Assembly: GCF_001682855.1 (NCBI RefSeq)
Contig: NZ_MAQW01000012.1
Span: 868,001-932,000, forward strand
Direction of reading: 5' to 3'
Source: Bacillus sp. FJAT-27264
Lineage (GTDB): Bacteria > Bacillota > Bacilli > Paenibacillales > Paenibacillaceae
Length of the DNA stretch: 64,000 bases
Part shown: positions 20,329 to 29,675 of the stretch, one piece after another
How positions within the stretch are numbered: the stretch's first letter is position 1
Layout of the letters: each line of letters starts with the position of its first letter
Program-made: the position numbers and the translations under genes
Notes under the pieces: model-generated
Seen by the model: only the letters and a program-made list of their open reading frames with translations
The model's database searches: none
Told to the model about the DNA's origin: nothing

Positions 20329-20362
20329 TTTGATAGGATATGTGATAGGGGGTTATATAGAC

Positions 20363-20413
20363 ATGGCAACGCAGAATTGCTCATTAGCTAGGGTGTCCTC
20401 ATGCAAAGCCTAA
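20363..20413 (+). CDS. 16-residue leader peptide of the fusB-like gene
   Basis: ATG at 20363 follows AGGGGG (20347-20352) with ten-base spacing. It encodes MATQNCSLARVSSCKA and stops at 20411-20413. The last codons (TGCAAAGCC, 20402-20410) are exactly complementary to a downstream segment (20492-20500), so a ribosome stalled or moving on this peptide would change RNA folding ahead of the main gene. It is too short for usual gene finders. Confidence 0.6.
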   Translation: MATQNCSLARVSSCKA

Positions 20414-20512
20414 TACTAGGGCGATACTTTGTGTGAGGTGCGATAGAACAGATTTCATCGCCCAAACTTAACATTATCGTTTCTAATAATGGGCTTTGCA
20501 CCTTATATTTTT
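20402..20512 (+). promoter_or_regulatory. Attenuator with alternative hairpins
   Basis: Competing pairings are visible: TGCAAAGCC (20402-20410) with GGCTTTGCA (20492-20500); GGGCGAT (20419-20425) with ATCGCCC (20457-20463); TGAGGTGC (20434-20441) with GCACCTTA (20498-20505). The last is followed by TATTTTT and can act as a terminator. This is the layout of a translation-coupled attenuator such as those ahead of ribosome-protection genes. Confidence 0.6.
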
Positions 20513-20538
20513 CCATTAAAAATAAGGGGCTGAAAGCC

Positions 20539-21186
20539 ATGATTACACCATTCATTAGAAACCACCAATATAACGTTATTAAGAAACAAAGTGAATTCCT
20601 TCAAAACACACTGCGCACCGTCGCAGACCGTAGAGTTTTGGAGACCGTAAGATTTCGTGCTGCAACGATCGTTACTGAAGCTTTTCCTTCTCTTACACAG
20701 GAACAGCAGCAGATGCTGGAACAAATCTCGACCTTAGAGTCGGGCTATGATTTCCAGAGATATCTTAGCGCATTAGATCCTTACCTAGAGTCATATCCGA
20801 CAATTACGCTAAAACAAATTCAGAAGTTGTTCCCTAAGACTAAGAAGCTAAAAGTGCCGGATCTCTCATCCATCGACTTTCGAGTTGTGACGTATCTGAG
20901 CTGGGTAGATATTGCTTCGAATAAATTATTCATCGTATATCCATTCGAAGGGCAGTTCATTGGGATTGAGGGAAGAATTACGCCGACACATAAGAGCGGG
21001 TATTGCCTGTTCTGCAATCGGCATCAAGAGCTTGCTTTCTTCTCGGTCAAGACCAAACCTGCGAACGCTTCGCCGGATAACTATTCTGCGGTTGGTCAGT
21101 ACGTATGTATGGACAACCATAAATGTAATGGGATCATTACCGATACAGGACCGCTGGAGAAGTTCATTCTCTCCGTTCGAAAATAA
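20539..21186 (+). CDS. FusB-family EF-G-binding protein
   Basis: A 215-residue protein. The N-terminal helical domain (about 1-85) and the C-terminal domain (about 90-213) match the FusB/FusC family (FBP). The C-terminal part holds a four-cysteine zinc site, CLFC (about 157-160) and CMDNHKC (about 196-202), with ELAFFSVKTK between. Family members bind elongation factor G and free it from stalled ribosomes, which gives fusidic acid resistance in staphylococci; chromosomal copies in Bacillales are common and need not be acquired. The leader and attenuator upstream suggest induction by a translation block. The start ATG lies behind AGGGGC (20525-20530). Confidence 0.88.
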   Translation: MITPFIRNHQYNVIKKQSEFLQNTLRTVADRRVLETVRFRAATIVTEAFPSLTQEQQQMLEQISTLESGYDFQRYLSALDPYLESYPTITLKQIQKLFPKTKKLKVPDLSSIDFRVVTYLSWVDIASNKLFIVYPFEGQFIGIEGRITPTHKSGYCLFCNRHQELAFFSVKTKPANASPDNYSAVGQYVCMDNHKCNGIITDTGPLEKFILSVRK

Positions 21187-21194
21187 CAACGAAC

Positions 21195-21240
21195 CAAGAA
21201 CCACACAGAGCATACGCTCGCATGTGGTTCTTGTTTTTTT
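21195..21240 (+). terminator. Terminator of the fusB-like gene
   Basis: Arms CAAGAACCACA (21195-21205) and TGTGGTTCTTG (21223-21233) followed by seven T residues, which run into the end of the convergent MATE gene. Confidence 0.93.
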
Positions 21241-22606
21241 ACATATTTAGCTGCTCTTGTGAGACGATCACTAGCCGCTTCCAGGCCTGCTTTCGCCATC
21301 GGTAGAACATCATTAAAGCCCTGATCCACTCATCAATCGCAAAGGCAAGCCAGATACCTGCCAAGCCAAAATGCAGCACCACACCAAATAGAAATGCCAT
21401 CGGTACACTAATCCCCCACATGGAAATGATCCCGATGAGAACCGGAAAACGTACATCTCCTGCCGCATTCAAGGAACTGATCAGGACCATATTACAGGCT
21501 CTGGCCGGCTCCAGAAGAATGGATAACAGAAATAATTCCCGGCCTAGTGAAATGATCCCGGCGTCTGAAGTAAACAATCCAAGTAGCGGACTTGAGATAA
21601 AATAGAGCAAAATACTGACAGCCGTTGTCACAAGTAGCCCCGTCTTTAAGCTTCGCAGTCCTGAACGGTAGGCATCCTCCTTGTGGTTTGAACCGATTAA
21701 ATGACCGACAATGATCTGGGTAGCCGTGCCGATAGACATTGAAAACACAAAAACGAATGAGGTTATATTCTGTGTATAGATCTTGGTCGTTAACGCTGCT
21801 ACCCCTAGCACGGAAATAAAATAGGTAATTACACCCTGTGACAAATTATACGATATGGGTTCGCCTGCCGATGGAAGCCCCAGCTTAAACAATAGTCGGA
21901 TATCTTCTTTCCGAAAACTCTTTAGCGGAAGCAGCCGGACACGATGAGGCAGGCTGCGACTGCATAATATAAGCAATACTAGCAAGGCGAACAACCTTGA
22001 GATCCAGGTAGAAGCAGCTACACCTCCTACACCTAAAACCGGCATACCAAAGGGATGTTTAAGTACAATATACACCCCGATAATATTGATAACATTGCTA
22101 GCCAGGGACACCAGCATCATTTCCTTCACGATGCCGCGGCAGCGGAGCATGGTACCTAAAGTCATGTTAATGGCAACCATTAGCATCGAACTACCAACGA
22201 TCGACAGAAAGACCTTGCCTTGCTCCATGATCCCTCCCGATAATTTGAACACGTTAAGAAAAACACCAGGGAACAATAACAAAGTCATACTTATGAGAAG
22301 GCCAAGAATTACATTAAGCGTAAGAGAAAGCGCACTTATTCTCTCCACATCCTGCGGCCTGCCTGCACCTAGCGATTGATTCAACACTACAGCGGTACCT
22401 ACAGTCAGAAATCCAAAGAACATCCCGGCAATGGTCAATACCTGATTAGCCAATCCCACAGCCGTAACCGCTGTATCGGAGTAGCCGCTCAGCATCATCG
22501 TATCGACGATGCCGAGCAGCATTCCGAACAGGTTCTCCAGAAATATCGGCCAAGTCAGAGAAAGCAGACTATAACTCTTCAGCCGATCCTTACGTTCATC
22601 CGGCAA
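21239..22606 (-). CDS. MATE-family efflux transporter
   Basis: A 455-residue, 12-helix transporter in two homologous halves. Motifs include WPIFLENLFGMLLGIVDTMMLS near the start, GLANQV, and in the second half LGLPSAGEPISYNLSQG. MATE proteins export cationic or organic compounds using Na+ or H+. Start is TTG at 22606, behind GAAAGGAA. It lies 24 bases after the lplC-like permease, so it is probably the last gene of that operon, although a role in the same pathway is not evident. Confidence 0.9.
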   Translation of the reverse strand: MPDERKDRLKSYSLLSLTWPIFLENLFGMLLGIVDTMMLSGYSDTAVTAVGLANQVLTIAGMFFGFLTVGTAVVLNQSLGAGRPQDVERISALSLTLNVILGLLISMTLLLFPGVFLNVFKLSGGIMEQGKVFLSIVGSSMLMVAINMTLGTMLRCRGIVKEMMLVSLASNVINIIGVYIVLKHPFGMPVLGVGGVAASTWISRLFALLVLLILCSRSLPHRVRLLPLKSFRKEDIRLLFKLGLPSAGEPISYNLSQGVITYFISVLGVAALTTKIYTQNITSFVFVFSMSIGTATQIIVGHLIGSNHKEDAYRSGLRSLKTGLLVTTAVSILLYFISSPLLGLFTSDAGIISLGRELFLLSILLEPARACNMVLISSLNAAGDVRFPVLIGIISMWGISVPMAFLFGVVLHFGLAGIWLAFAIDEWIRALMMFYRWRKQAWKRLVIVSQEQLNM

Positions 22607-22630
22607 AGTTCAATTCCTTCCTTTCAAGCA

Positions 22631-23542
22631 TTATTCTTTTATCGAACCAATCATCACACCTTGGGCAAAATACTTTTGCAGCAGCGGATAAATCATCAGA
22701 ATGGGTGTAATTACAATAATAATCGTAGCCATCTTCAAGGAAGTGCCAGTAACCTGGATTTTATCAATCATTTGCAATTGTGCAGGATTGCTCGCTTTCA
22801 TTAAGGTATCTGCCAGCGCCTGCTGTTTCGTCAACATCTCCTGCAGTACCGTAGAGAGCGGCTTTAAATTGGAATCACGGACATAAAAGGCTCCTGTAAA
22901 CCAATCATTCCAGTGCTCTACGGCATTAAACAATGCAATGGTGGCAAAAACAGGTTTGCTGACTGGGACAATAATCCGAAAGAAAATGCCAAAGTCGCTG
23001 CAGCCGTCGATTCGCGCGGCTTCTTCCAGACCTTCCGGTGTCTGTTGAAAAAATGACCGCATAATCAACATGTTCCACACACTGTACAATGCCGGAATAA
23101 TGTACACCCAGATACTATTCGTGAGCGAAAGATTCTTGAGCACAATATAATAAGGGATGATTCCGCCGCTAAACAGCATCGTGAAAAAAATCAGGAAGGT
23201 CAGCTGCTTGTGCCCCGGAAGAGTACGGCTTTTCAGCGCGTAGGCGGCCATAGATGTCAAGATCACGCTCAGAAAGGTACCTACTACCGTACGAAAGATA
23301 GAAATCATAAACCCATTCAGAATATTGGATTGGTTGAATACTTCACGGAAGTTCTCTAGCGTAAACTCTCTTGGCCAGAAATAAATGCCTCCCTTTGCCG
23401 CATCAGATCCCACGTTGAAGGCTAGCGCAAGTACATTAATAAGCGGCAATAAGATACTAAGACTCAACAATATCAATAATCCATAATTAATCACATCTAC
23501 TGTCTTTTCCATACCTGTGGAAAATATCGAAGCTTTCTTCAT
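22631..23542 (-). CDS. Carbohydrate ABC transporter permease (LplC type)
   Basis: A 303-residue permease of the MalG/LplC branch with six predicted helices. The EAA loop is EEAARIDGCSDFGIFFRIIVP at about 195-215. The C-terminus PLLQKYFAQGVMIGSIKE is the LplC/YtcP hallmark. It pairs with the LplB-type permease and the binding protein in the same operon. The ATPase is missing, as usual for this group, which shares an MsmX-like ATPase. Confidence 0.93.
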   Translation of the reverse strand: MKKASIFSTGMEKTVDVINYGLLILLSLSILLPLINVLALAFNVGSDAAKGGIYFWPREFTLENFREVFNQSNILNGFMISIFRTVVGTFLSVILTSMAAYALKSRTLPGHKQLTFLIFFTMLFSGGIIPYYIVLKNLSLTNSIWVYIIPALYSVWNMLIMRSFFQQTPEGLEEAARIDGCSDFGIFFRIIVPVSKPVFATIALFNAVEHWNDWFTGAFYVRDSNLKPLSTVLQEMLTKQQALADTLMKASNPAQLQMIDKIQVTGTSLKMATIIIVITPILMIYPLLQKYFAQGVMIGSIKE

Positions 23543-23570
23543 GCCATGTATCCCCCGTTGTCATACTGAA

Positions 23571-25283
23571 TTAAAAGAGCAACTGAGTTTTAGGATCCTT
23601 ACTTTTTTCCTCCAGCAGTTTGATGTAATCATCAAGTCCTGCAATCTGAAGCTGCTTCGCCGCAGCATCCAGTATCGTCTTGGCCTCTGTCATGTCCTTA
23701 GCATAATAGGCTCGAACTACACTCTCCTTGTACTTATCAAGAGCCATGCTCAATTGATTCCCTTTGCTGAACTCTCCCAGGAAGGCAAGTGCTGAATAGC
23801 CGTCCTTCACTTTCGCTTGACTCCTTTTTTCGTCATATCCCCAGTATTTAGCGAGTTCAAGTGGAATTTTATCTTGGTCTGGAGTCTCATTGGCGCCGTA
23901 GGTTGCCTCACCAAAATCCTTGAGATCATCCACATCAGTACCCCCAAGAAACCAGCCCCAACCGTTACCGACGCCTGAAAATCCAAGCTTCTTTGCACTA
24001 ACCGGGTCTTTTTGCAGCAGATCAAGCACTTGTTTCTTGGGCACCGGATTTCCTTGGGAATTCAAATCATAATCCCGGCCCTCAATTCCATAATTCCAGA
24101 GCAGCTTACCTTCACGAGTAGCGAGGAAATCAGCTAGCTTCACAATATCTTCCGGATTTTTGGTAGCCTTAGGAATGGACCATGCACCGTATCCACTTTT
24201 ATAGGTCAAATCCATCTGGTAAGGACCATCTACCGAGTTCAATGGACCCAGCGGAACATACCGGCCATCCTTGTCTTCGTCAACATAATTATGCATTTCC
24301 CCCACAATCGCGAAGGAATCATTAAGCACGCCTTCTTTTACACGGGTCTCTTCCATTGTGTAATACTCCGGATGCATCAATCCTTCTTTTAGCAGTTTCT
24401 GCACAAATTCTACACGTTTTAGACCATAGTCTGTTTGACTCTCGTGCAAGATGTTACCGCTAGCGTCGCGCTTGAAGCCTTCACCGTTAAAACCTGTCCA
24501 TACAAGGTCATTATATAGCCCTTGTCGGTCAGATCCTCCCCAAAGGACAGGTCCGATTGGAAATACAGCCTTGCCGTTCTTATCTTTGAACCCGCCTGCC
24601 TTAATTTTATCAGCCAATTCATAAAGCTGCTCAGAGGTTGTAATTTTACGCGGGTCTACACCAAGGGCATCGGCAATATCTTTACGGATATACGGTCCCG
24701 AGATATATTTCCTAACCCCATATCCGCCTTCTCTTGGAATATTGATGTGCACACTATAAGCAGCACCGTTATATTCAGGCCGGAACATCACACCATACTT
24801 CGTATCAATAGGAAGATAGTTATCTCCAAGATATTTACTGTATACCTTTGTATTTTTCAGCATTGGAGCAACATCATAAAACATATCCTCCGACGCAGCC
24901 TTGTTGATAAGCCCCATCTCCGGACGGCCGCTATCATTCAGATAATAACCGATAAAGTCCGGCAGATCGCCTGAAGCCAGACCGGCTGCCAGTGCTTTCG
25001 TAGAGTCGTCGAAGCCTACAGCCTGGAGCTGCAGGTCAATACCTGTCATCTCCTTGAGCTTCTTCATAATGTCGGGATTCATCTCTTCTGTTACATCGCT
25101 GCCCATGAAGATCAAGCCTTTGATTGTACGGTCCGCGATCCAGGTTGCAGGCTTTCCGGCCTTCTTGGCCGAATCGGTATCAGAATTAGAACTACTCTGA
25201 GAGTCATTCCCTCCGCATGCCGTTAACACCATTCCAAATACCAGTAGAAGCAGAAGCACATTGGAGCAACTTTTCTTAATCAT
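23571..25283 (-). CDS. LplA-type extracellular solute-binding lipoprotein
   Basis: A 570-residue lipoprotein. The signal peptide ends in LTAC with Cys near residue 23, followed by a Ser/Asp-rich linker. The large two-lobe binding domain is typical of LplA/YtcQ proteins in Paenibacillus (DIMKKLKEMTGIDLQ; KDIADALGVDPRKI). The start at 25283 is set by GGGAGAGGGAG nine bases before the ATG; the 15 extra upstream codons are ribosome-site sequence. Substrate is probably a sugar or oligosaccharide. It sits between the two permease genes. Confidence 0.92.
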   Translation of the reverse strand: MIKKSCSNVLLLLLVFGMVLTACGGNDSQSSSNSDTDSAKKAGKPATWIADRTIKGLIFMGSDVTEEMNPDIMKKLKEMTGIDLQLQAVGFDDSTKALAAGLASGDLPDFIGYYLNDSGRPEMGLINKAASEDMFYDVAPMLKNTKVYSKYLGDNYLPIDTKYGVMFRPEYNGAAYSVHINIPREGGYGVRKYISGPYIRKDIADALGVDPRKITTSEQLYELADKIKAGGFKDKNGKAVFPIGPVLWGGSDRQGLYNDLVWTGFNGEGFKRDASGNILHESQTDYGLKRVEFVQKLLKEGLMHPEYYTMEETRVKEGVLNDSFAIVGEMHNYVDEDKDGRYVPLGPLNSVDGPYQMDLTYKSGYGAWSIPKATKNPEDIVKLADFLATREGKLLWNYGIEGRDYDLNSQGNPVPKKQVLDLLQKDPVSAKKLGFSGVGNGWGWFLGGTDVDDLKDFGEATYGANETPDQDKIPLELAKYWGYDEKRSQAKVKDGYSALAFLGEFSKGNQLSMALDKYKESVVRAYYAKDMTEAKTILDAAAKQLQIAGLDDYIKLLEEKSKDPKTQLLF

Positions 25284-25346
25284 GGTTGATTTCTCCCTCT
25301 CCCTAGCTTTTCTATTGTGAAAGGCCAAACTGTAACGTCCGCCAGC

Positions 25347-26318
25347 TCACCATAATGAAGTTTCGAACCATTTACGAGATATCCGATTGACGACTAGTAC
25401 TAAAATCAGACCTATAAAGCCTTGCATTAGACCCAGAGCTGTGCCGAATCCAAACTGTCCGCTCTCAAGTCCCATATGAATGAGGTACGTATCGAGAATT
25501 TCCGAAAGATTCATGTTGCCTGGTGTTCTCAGCAGGTAAATCTGATCAAATCCTGCCGATAAGATATTACCGAGAGATAGAATGAAAATAATCATGATGG
25601 TAGGACGGATACCAGGCAGCGTAATATGCCACATCTGCTGAAATCTCCCTGCGCCATCGATTTTTGCTGCTTCATACAAGGCGGGATTAATCCCCACAAT
25701 GGCTGCAAAATAAATGATCGAGCTCCATCCAATGTCCTTCCAGATATAACTCCAGAACATGACCGGATAGAACGCGTTCTCCTTCATCAAAAAGAAGGTA
25801 CTCCCGTCACCGCCAAGCCAAGAAATCACCTGATTAACCAGACCGGTGTCGGGTGAAAGAATCCGCTGTACCAGGCCGATTACGATAACCCAGGACAGAA
25901 AATGAGGCAGATAAGCGATACCTTGAAACACATGCAGCAGTCTTTTCCTCTTGATTTCATTGAGCATCACAGCGAGCAAAATCGGGAACGGCAGGGCCAG
26001 AAAAACCTTCATTAGACTGATAATGATTGTATTCTTAATAATTTGCAGACTAAACGGATCTTCAAAGAACATCTCAAAATATGTGAATCCAACCCATGGA
26101 CTTCCGAATATTCCCTTGTTGAACTGATAGTCTTTGAAGGCCAGAACCACTCCGCCCATAGGAATATAAGAGAAAATAATGAAAAATGCGATACAAGGCA
26201 ATAGCATCAGATAAAGCTGATAATGGCCAATCAACCGTTTCCAGATCCGGGGCCTGCTGCCGGCAGCTCTCTCTATACCCTTTCTTTTCATAGGAGCAGC
26301 CGATAGTTTCATATTCAT
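25347..26318 (-). CDS. Carbohydrate ABC transporter permease (LplB type)
   Basis: A 323-residue permease. The N-terminus reads YQLYLMLLPCIAFFIIFSYIPMGG, the signature of LplB/YtcO-like permeases. The EAA loop is YEAAKIDGAGRFQQMWHITLPG. It is the partner of the LplC-type permease and the binding protein downstream. The gap to deoR upstream is 29 bases. Confidence 0.93.
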   Translation of the reverse strand: MNMKLSAAPMKRKGIERAAGSRPRIWKRLIGHYQLYLMLLPCIAFFIIFSYIPMGGVVLAFKDYQFNKGIFGSPWVGFTYFEMFFEDPFSLQIIKNTIIISLMKVFLALPFPILLAVMLNEIKRKRLLHVFQGIAYLPHFLSWVIVIGLVQRILSPDTGLVNQVISWLGGDGSTFFLMKENAFYPVMFWSYIWKDIGWSSIIYFAAIVGINPALYEAAKIDGAGRFQQMWHITLPGIRPTIMIIFILSLGNILSAGFDQIYLLRTPGNMNLSEILDTYLIHMGLESGQFGFGTALGLMQGFIGLILVLVVNRISRKWFETSLW

Positions 26319-26347
26319 GGTTCATTCTCCTCCTTACAGGCGCTTCT

Positions 26348-27142
26348 TCATTCAGAATGATCGGCGGTGATCCAAGTAATGCCTTGACGCTCCAATTCTG
26401 CCTCCCAAAGCGAAGGATAAACTTTGTCACTTACGATTACGTCGATTTTCTCAAGCGATGCCAAATGACAACTAGCCTGAATGCCTACCTTGCTGTGATC
26501 CGCCAGTACAATGATTTCCTTGGCGCTATTTATTACCATTCTAGAAATCACAGAATCGTTCAAGTCATAATCGCTAATTCCAGTATCGATGGAAATCCCG
26601 CCTATGGAGATAAAAGCATGGTCCACATAGAAATTTTTAAGCATTTCCTGACACAGATACCCGCTTACGGAGCGTTGAAAAGGTGAGAGTTCTCCGCCCA
26701 GCAAGATAGCTCGGCCATGCACGAGTCCCTTGGCGATCGATTCGCACAGCTGGTTAGCTACAGTTAATGAATTCGTAATGACGGTAATTTGCTTTTTACC
26801 TTTCAAAGCTTTGGCCATTTCATAAATGGTGGTTCCTGTGTCCATAAAGATGGTATCTCCATCTTGGACCAGCTCTGCCGCTCTGCCCCCGATGATCTGT
26901 TTGGCCTCATAGTTCATTATGCTGCGTTGTTGGTACGGCGGCTCCCCGCCTTCGTACTGTGTCTTGACACCTCCACCATAGACCCGCTTCAGCTTCCCCT
27001 CTTCCTCCAGCTGGAACAGGTCCCGGCGTACAGTCTCTTGCGATACTTTAAGCTGCTCAGCCAGCACCGTTACCCTTACTTTGCCATGAGCATCGATTTG
27101 TTCGAGAATGAAGCCTCTTCGTTCCTCGGCCAACAATGACAT
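26348..27142 (-). CDS. DeoR/GlpR-family transcriptional regulator
   Basis: A 264-residue regulator. The winged helix (1-57) has VTVLAEQLKVSQETVRRDLF with LEEEGKLKRVYGG. The sensor domain (about 75-235) has the sugar-phosphate motifs IFMDTGTTIYEMAK and VITNSLTVANQL. Such proteins are usually repressors released by a phosphorylated sugar or nucleoside. The position inside the operon suggests it controls the operon itself. The nucleotidase and phosphoesterase genes upstream fit a phosphorylated effector. Confidence 0.93.
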   Translation of the reverse strand: MSLLAEERRGFILEQIDAHGKVRVTVLAEQLKVSQETVRRDLFQLEEEGKLKRVYGGGVKTQYEGGEPPYQQRSIMNYEAKQIIGGRAAELVQDGDTIFMDTGTTIYEMAKALKGKKQITVITNSLTVANQLCESIAKGLVHGRAILLGGELSPFQRSVSGYLCQEMLKNFYVDHAFISIGGISIDTGISDYDLNDSVISRMVINSAKEIIVLADHSKVGIQASCHLASLEKIDVIVSDKVYPSLWEAELERQGITWITADHSE

Positions 27143-27170
27143 CTGTTTCTATTCCCCTCTCCTGTACCCC

Positions 27171-28928
27171 TTACTCCTGTGCTGCTGCAAATGCAAATCT
27201 TGTCTTGAATGGGAGTGCCCACTCAAATTCGTCATACCGGCCGGTTAGAAACCGGTAATCCGGGTACTCTAAAGTCTCATAAACTCCCAGCGATGCTACC
27301 CATGGCGAGAAGCTTCTGAATCTGATCCTATTATCCACCTCATCAAATTCAGCAAGCCGCAGCCAACCATTTCCCCCTCTATAACGATCCTGGTAATTGA
27401 CGAGGAGCTGAATGACCTCTTGCCCATTGGCATTCTTACGCACCTGATGAACATTACCGTTAAAATGTCCGTTCACGGTCATGAATACCTGCTCATAGGG
27501 ATATACGAGTTCGTTCCAGATCAAGACACCATTCTCTGATAGTTCAGGAAGATTCATGGCCCGAAGCCGGGTCGTGTACATAATATCGTGCGAGACAAGA
27601 ATGGTTGGATAATCCCGATGACTTTCGAGAATTTCCCGGCACCAGTCCATGTCCTTCTCTAGATGTTCCATATCAACCATCAGCCACAAGTAAGTGTAGC
27701 TTCCCGCCGGCTTCAACCCGTAAGAACTGTAACGAGAGGGCGAAGCACCACGGTAGTAACTTTTATCCTGAAATCGTTCAGGACCAAAATAGTGTAAATA
27801 CGTATGATGCTCATCGTAATCGTGATTGCCCGCTGTCATCATGTAAGGCACCTTGCCTTGATCAAGCATGGCAACGGCAGCCGAGGCACGCTCCCATTCG
27901 ACTTCGACCTCACTCCGGTGTACCAGATCACCGACAAAGGCAGTCATAGCCAGCTGCAAGTGATCCTCATGCTTAACAAGCCAGGCAGTTTGAGCCTCAA
28001 GCATCTCCGGGTTCAAATAGGTTTGCATTTGAGGATCGGGAATAAAGACAAAATGATAATTCTCTTCGCGCTGCAGCTCAGGCTCTCCCCCAAAGCTTCC
28101 TTCCAGCACTTGCTCTGCCTCCATCTTACAGAGCCAGTCGTCCGGGTGGAGCGCTTCTCCAGTAACACGAATCTCCCTAATCGTCCCCGTAAATAGGGTA
28201 TCGATTCCTCCAGCCCATTCGGAAGCGCCCACATTCCAGCCTCTTCCCTTGGCCGCAGCGACTCCGGAAATGCCTTCCAAAGGGCTGTTATAATCACAGA
28301 TTCCGTTCACAAATAACAGGGTACGGCGCGTATCGTTGACAATCACCACATGATACCAGCCTCCCGCCTCCAACTGGCGCGTCCAGTTCGTTGTCGAGGT
28401 GTGTAAATTCTCCGGATGGCTGACCCACTGTATCTCCTTGCAGTTGGATACGGATAGAGAGGACAGGAGCTCACGCTCACCGCTTCGCCCAAGTTCTGCT
28501 CCCTGCCCCTGGCGAGTCAATACACCCATCCAGCTGTGGCGAATTTCATCAAAAGGCTCGGGAAGACGAATAATCGCCTCGATTGTAAACCCTTGCAACA
28601 GGCTTTCCTTATTCAGTGGAGCCTCTTGCTCGGTCCAGAAATAATAACCGGAGCCTTTGGGAAGGCGATCATTGTGAAAAGCCAACCCTTCTGCCCCCGC
28701 TTTTGTTTCCCAGGTTAAAAGGTCCGAAGCTGTAACGGTGTGCCCTGGCATCAGGTTTACAGAAGTAAGTAATAATCGATTTCCTTTACCGCTATAGTCT
28801 CGCAGAACAAGATTCTCCTTCAGCAGACTTCCATGCTCAACTCCATCAGGAGTAAACCGCCAGTGAGCAAGTGGCTCCACTGGACTTTCCCGCCGTTCCG
28901 CTCCCAAGGATCGTCCGTGTCTCGTCAC
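27171..28928 (-). CDS. Metallophosphoesterase with N-terminal LamG-like domain
   Basis: A 585-residue protein with no signal peptide. Residues about 15-270 form a concanavalin/LamG-like domain (WHVVIVNDTRRTLLFVNG-type strands; read here as YHVVIVNDTRRTLLFVNG). Residues about 290-520 are a calcineurin-like phosphoesterase with the metal ligands: FIPDPQMQ (DxQ in place of the usual DxH), FVGDLVH, AGNHDY, SHDIMY and GHFNGNVH. A LamG lectin domain is usual on secreted proteins, so its place on an apparently cytoplasmic enzyme is odd. The GTG start overlaps the upstream gene stop by four bases. Substrate unknown. Confidence 0.85.
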   Translation of the reverse strand: MTRHGRSLGAERRESPVEPLAHWRFTPDGVEHGSLLKENLVLRDYSGKGNRLLLTSVNLMPGHTVTASDLLTWETKAGAEGLAFHNDRLPKGSGYYFWTEQEAPLNKESLLQGFTIEAIIRLPEPFDEIRHSWMGVLTRQGQGAELGRSGERELLSSLSVSNCKEIQWVSHPENLHTSTTNWTRQLEAGGWYHVVIVNDTRRTLLFVNGICDYNSPLEGISGVAAAKGRGWNVGASEWAGGIDTLFTGTIREIRVTGEALHPDDWLCKMEAEQVLEGSFGGEPELQREENYHFVFIPDPQMQTYLNPEMLEAQTAWLVKHEDHLQLAMTAFVGDLVHRSEVEVEWERASAAVAMLDQGKVPYMMTAGNHDYDEHHTYLHYFGPERFQDKSYYRGASPSRYSSYGLKPAGSYTYLWLMVDMEHLEKDMDWCREILESHRDYPTILVSHDIMYTTRLRAMNLPELSENGVLIWNELVYPYEQVFMTVNGHFNGNVHQVRKNANGQEVIQLLVNYQDRYRGGNGWLRLAEFDEVDNRIRFRSFSPWVASLGVYETLEYPDYRFLTGRYDEFEWALPFKTRFAFAAAQE

Positions 28929-29470
28929 CGCCCCACCTCTGCTCGTTCTCCAAGCAACAGTTCTTGTACCTCAAGCCAGTTATTCACCCGGGTATATCCC
29001 GTTTCAAAAATATTGTGAGCAGCACTGTAAAGAATGCCTGTGCCCTTAAATCGCTTGAGCTGCTTCACATTATCATCGATTAGATAGTCGGCATGAATAA
29101 TGCTTTTATCACCGCAGAATACAATATGGCTGTCAGGTATAGTGGAAAAATGCTCCTTAAGCCATTCATATTTCGCTTGGAACGACGCAGGAACTTCCAT
29201 CGCCGCTGTGGCAATAAAAATCTCGTAATGTTTCTGCAATTCTCGAATAACCTCCTGACTGTCCGGTATGACACTCAACTGGCGAAAGAATTGCTCGGAT
29301 TCATAGTAGCTTTCGATTTCTTCGCGACGCTCCGGACGAATGTTGACAAGGGTGGTTCCTTGCAGTTCTTCCAGTGTCACATTATCATCGTGCTCCAGAT
29401 TAAACAGCTCCAGATGTGAGATGGCTGTATCTGCCATGACTTCATCAATGTCTATTGCGATTCGCTTCAT
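28925..29470 (-). CDS. HAD-family 5'(3')-deoxyribonucleotidase-like protein
   Basis: About 181 residues. HAD motif I is AIDIDEVMADT at residues 3-13, with Asp nucleophile and DxDxV/T pattern; the later motif YLIDDNVKQL fits the acidic motif IV. This matches the NT5C deoxyribonucleotidase group, which dephosphorylates (deoxy)nucleoside monophosphates; other small phosphates are possible. I place the start at 29470, where AGGAG lies seven bases ahead; 28 upstream in-frame codons lack a site. It is the first gene of the DeoR/Lpl operon and overlaps the phosphoesterase gene by four bases. Confidence 0.85.
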   Translation of the reverse strand: MKRIAIDIDEVMADTAISHLELFNLEHDDNVTLEELQGTTLVNIRPERREEIESYYESEQFFRQLSVIPDSQEVIRELQKHYEIFIATAAMEVPASFQAKYEWLKEHFSTIPDSHIVFCGDKSIIHADYLIDDNVKQLKRFKGTGILYSAAHNIFETGYTRVNNWLEVQELLLGERAEVGR

Positions 29471-29611
29471 AGGTAGCTCCTTTTGTCCATGACCGTTTCT
29501 GTGTGTTTTCCTATTCAATCTCACAAATTCACAACAAATAAAAGAACATGTCACAACTTTAAAGGAGAAATATCAGCACAGAATCAACACTTCATTAAAA
29601 AAATGTAAATC

Positions 29612-29660
29612 AACAAAAAACAACCGCTCTCTCTTTTTACACAAAGAAAGAACGGTTGTC
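29612..29660 (-). terminator. Second terminator after tRNA-Leu
   Basis: Arms around 29620-29636 and 29645-29659 (ACAACCG with CGGTTGT), followed on the minus strand by TTTTTTG. Confidence 0.75.
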
Positions 29661-29675
29661 TTCGGTTCGGTTAAA

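Noticed and set aside
20539..21186. Acquired fusidic acid resistance gene
   Set aside because: The protein is FusB-like, but such genes are ordinary chromosomal genes in many Bacillales and no mobile element surrounds it. Resistance is not claimed.
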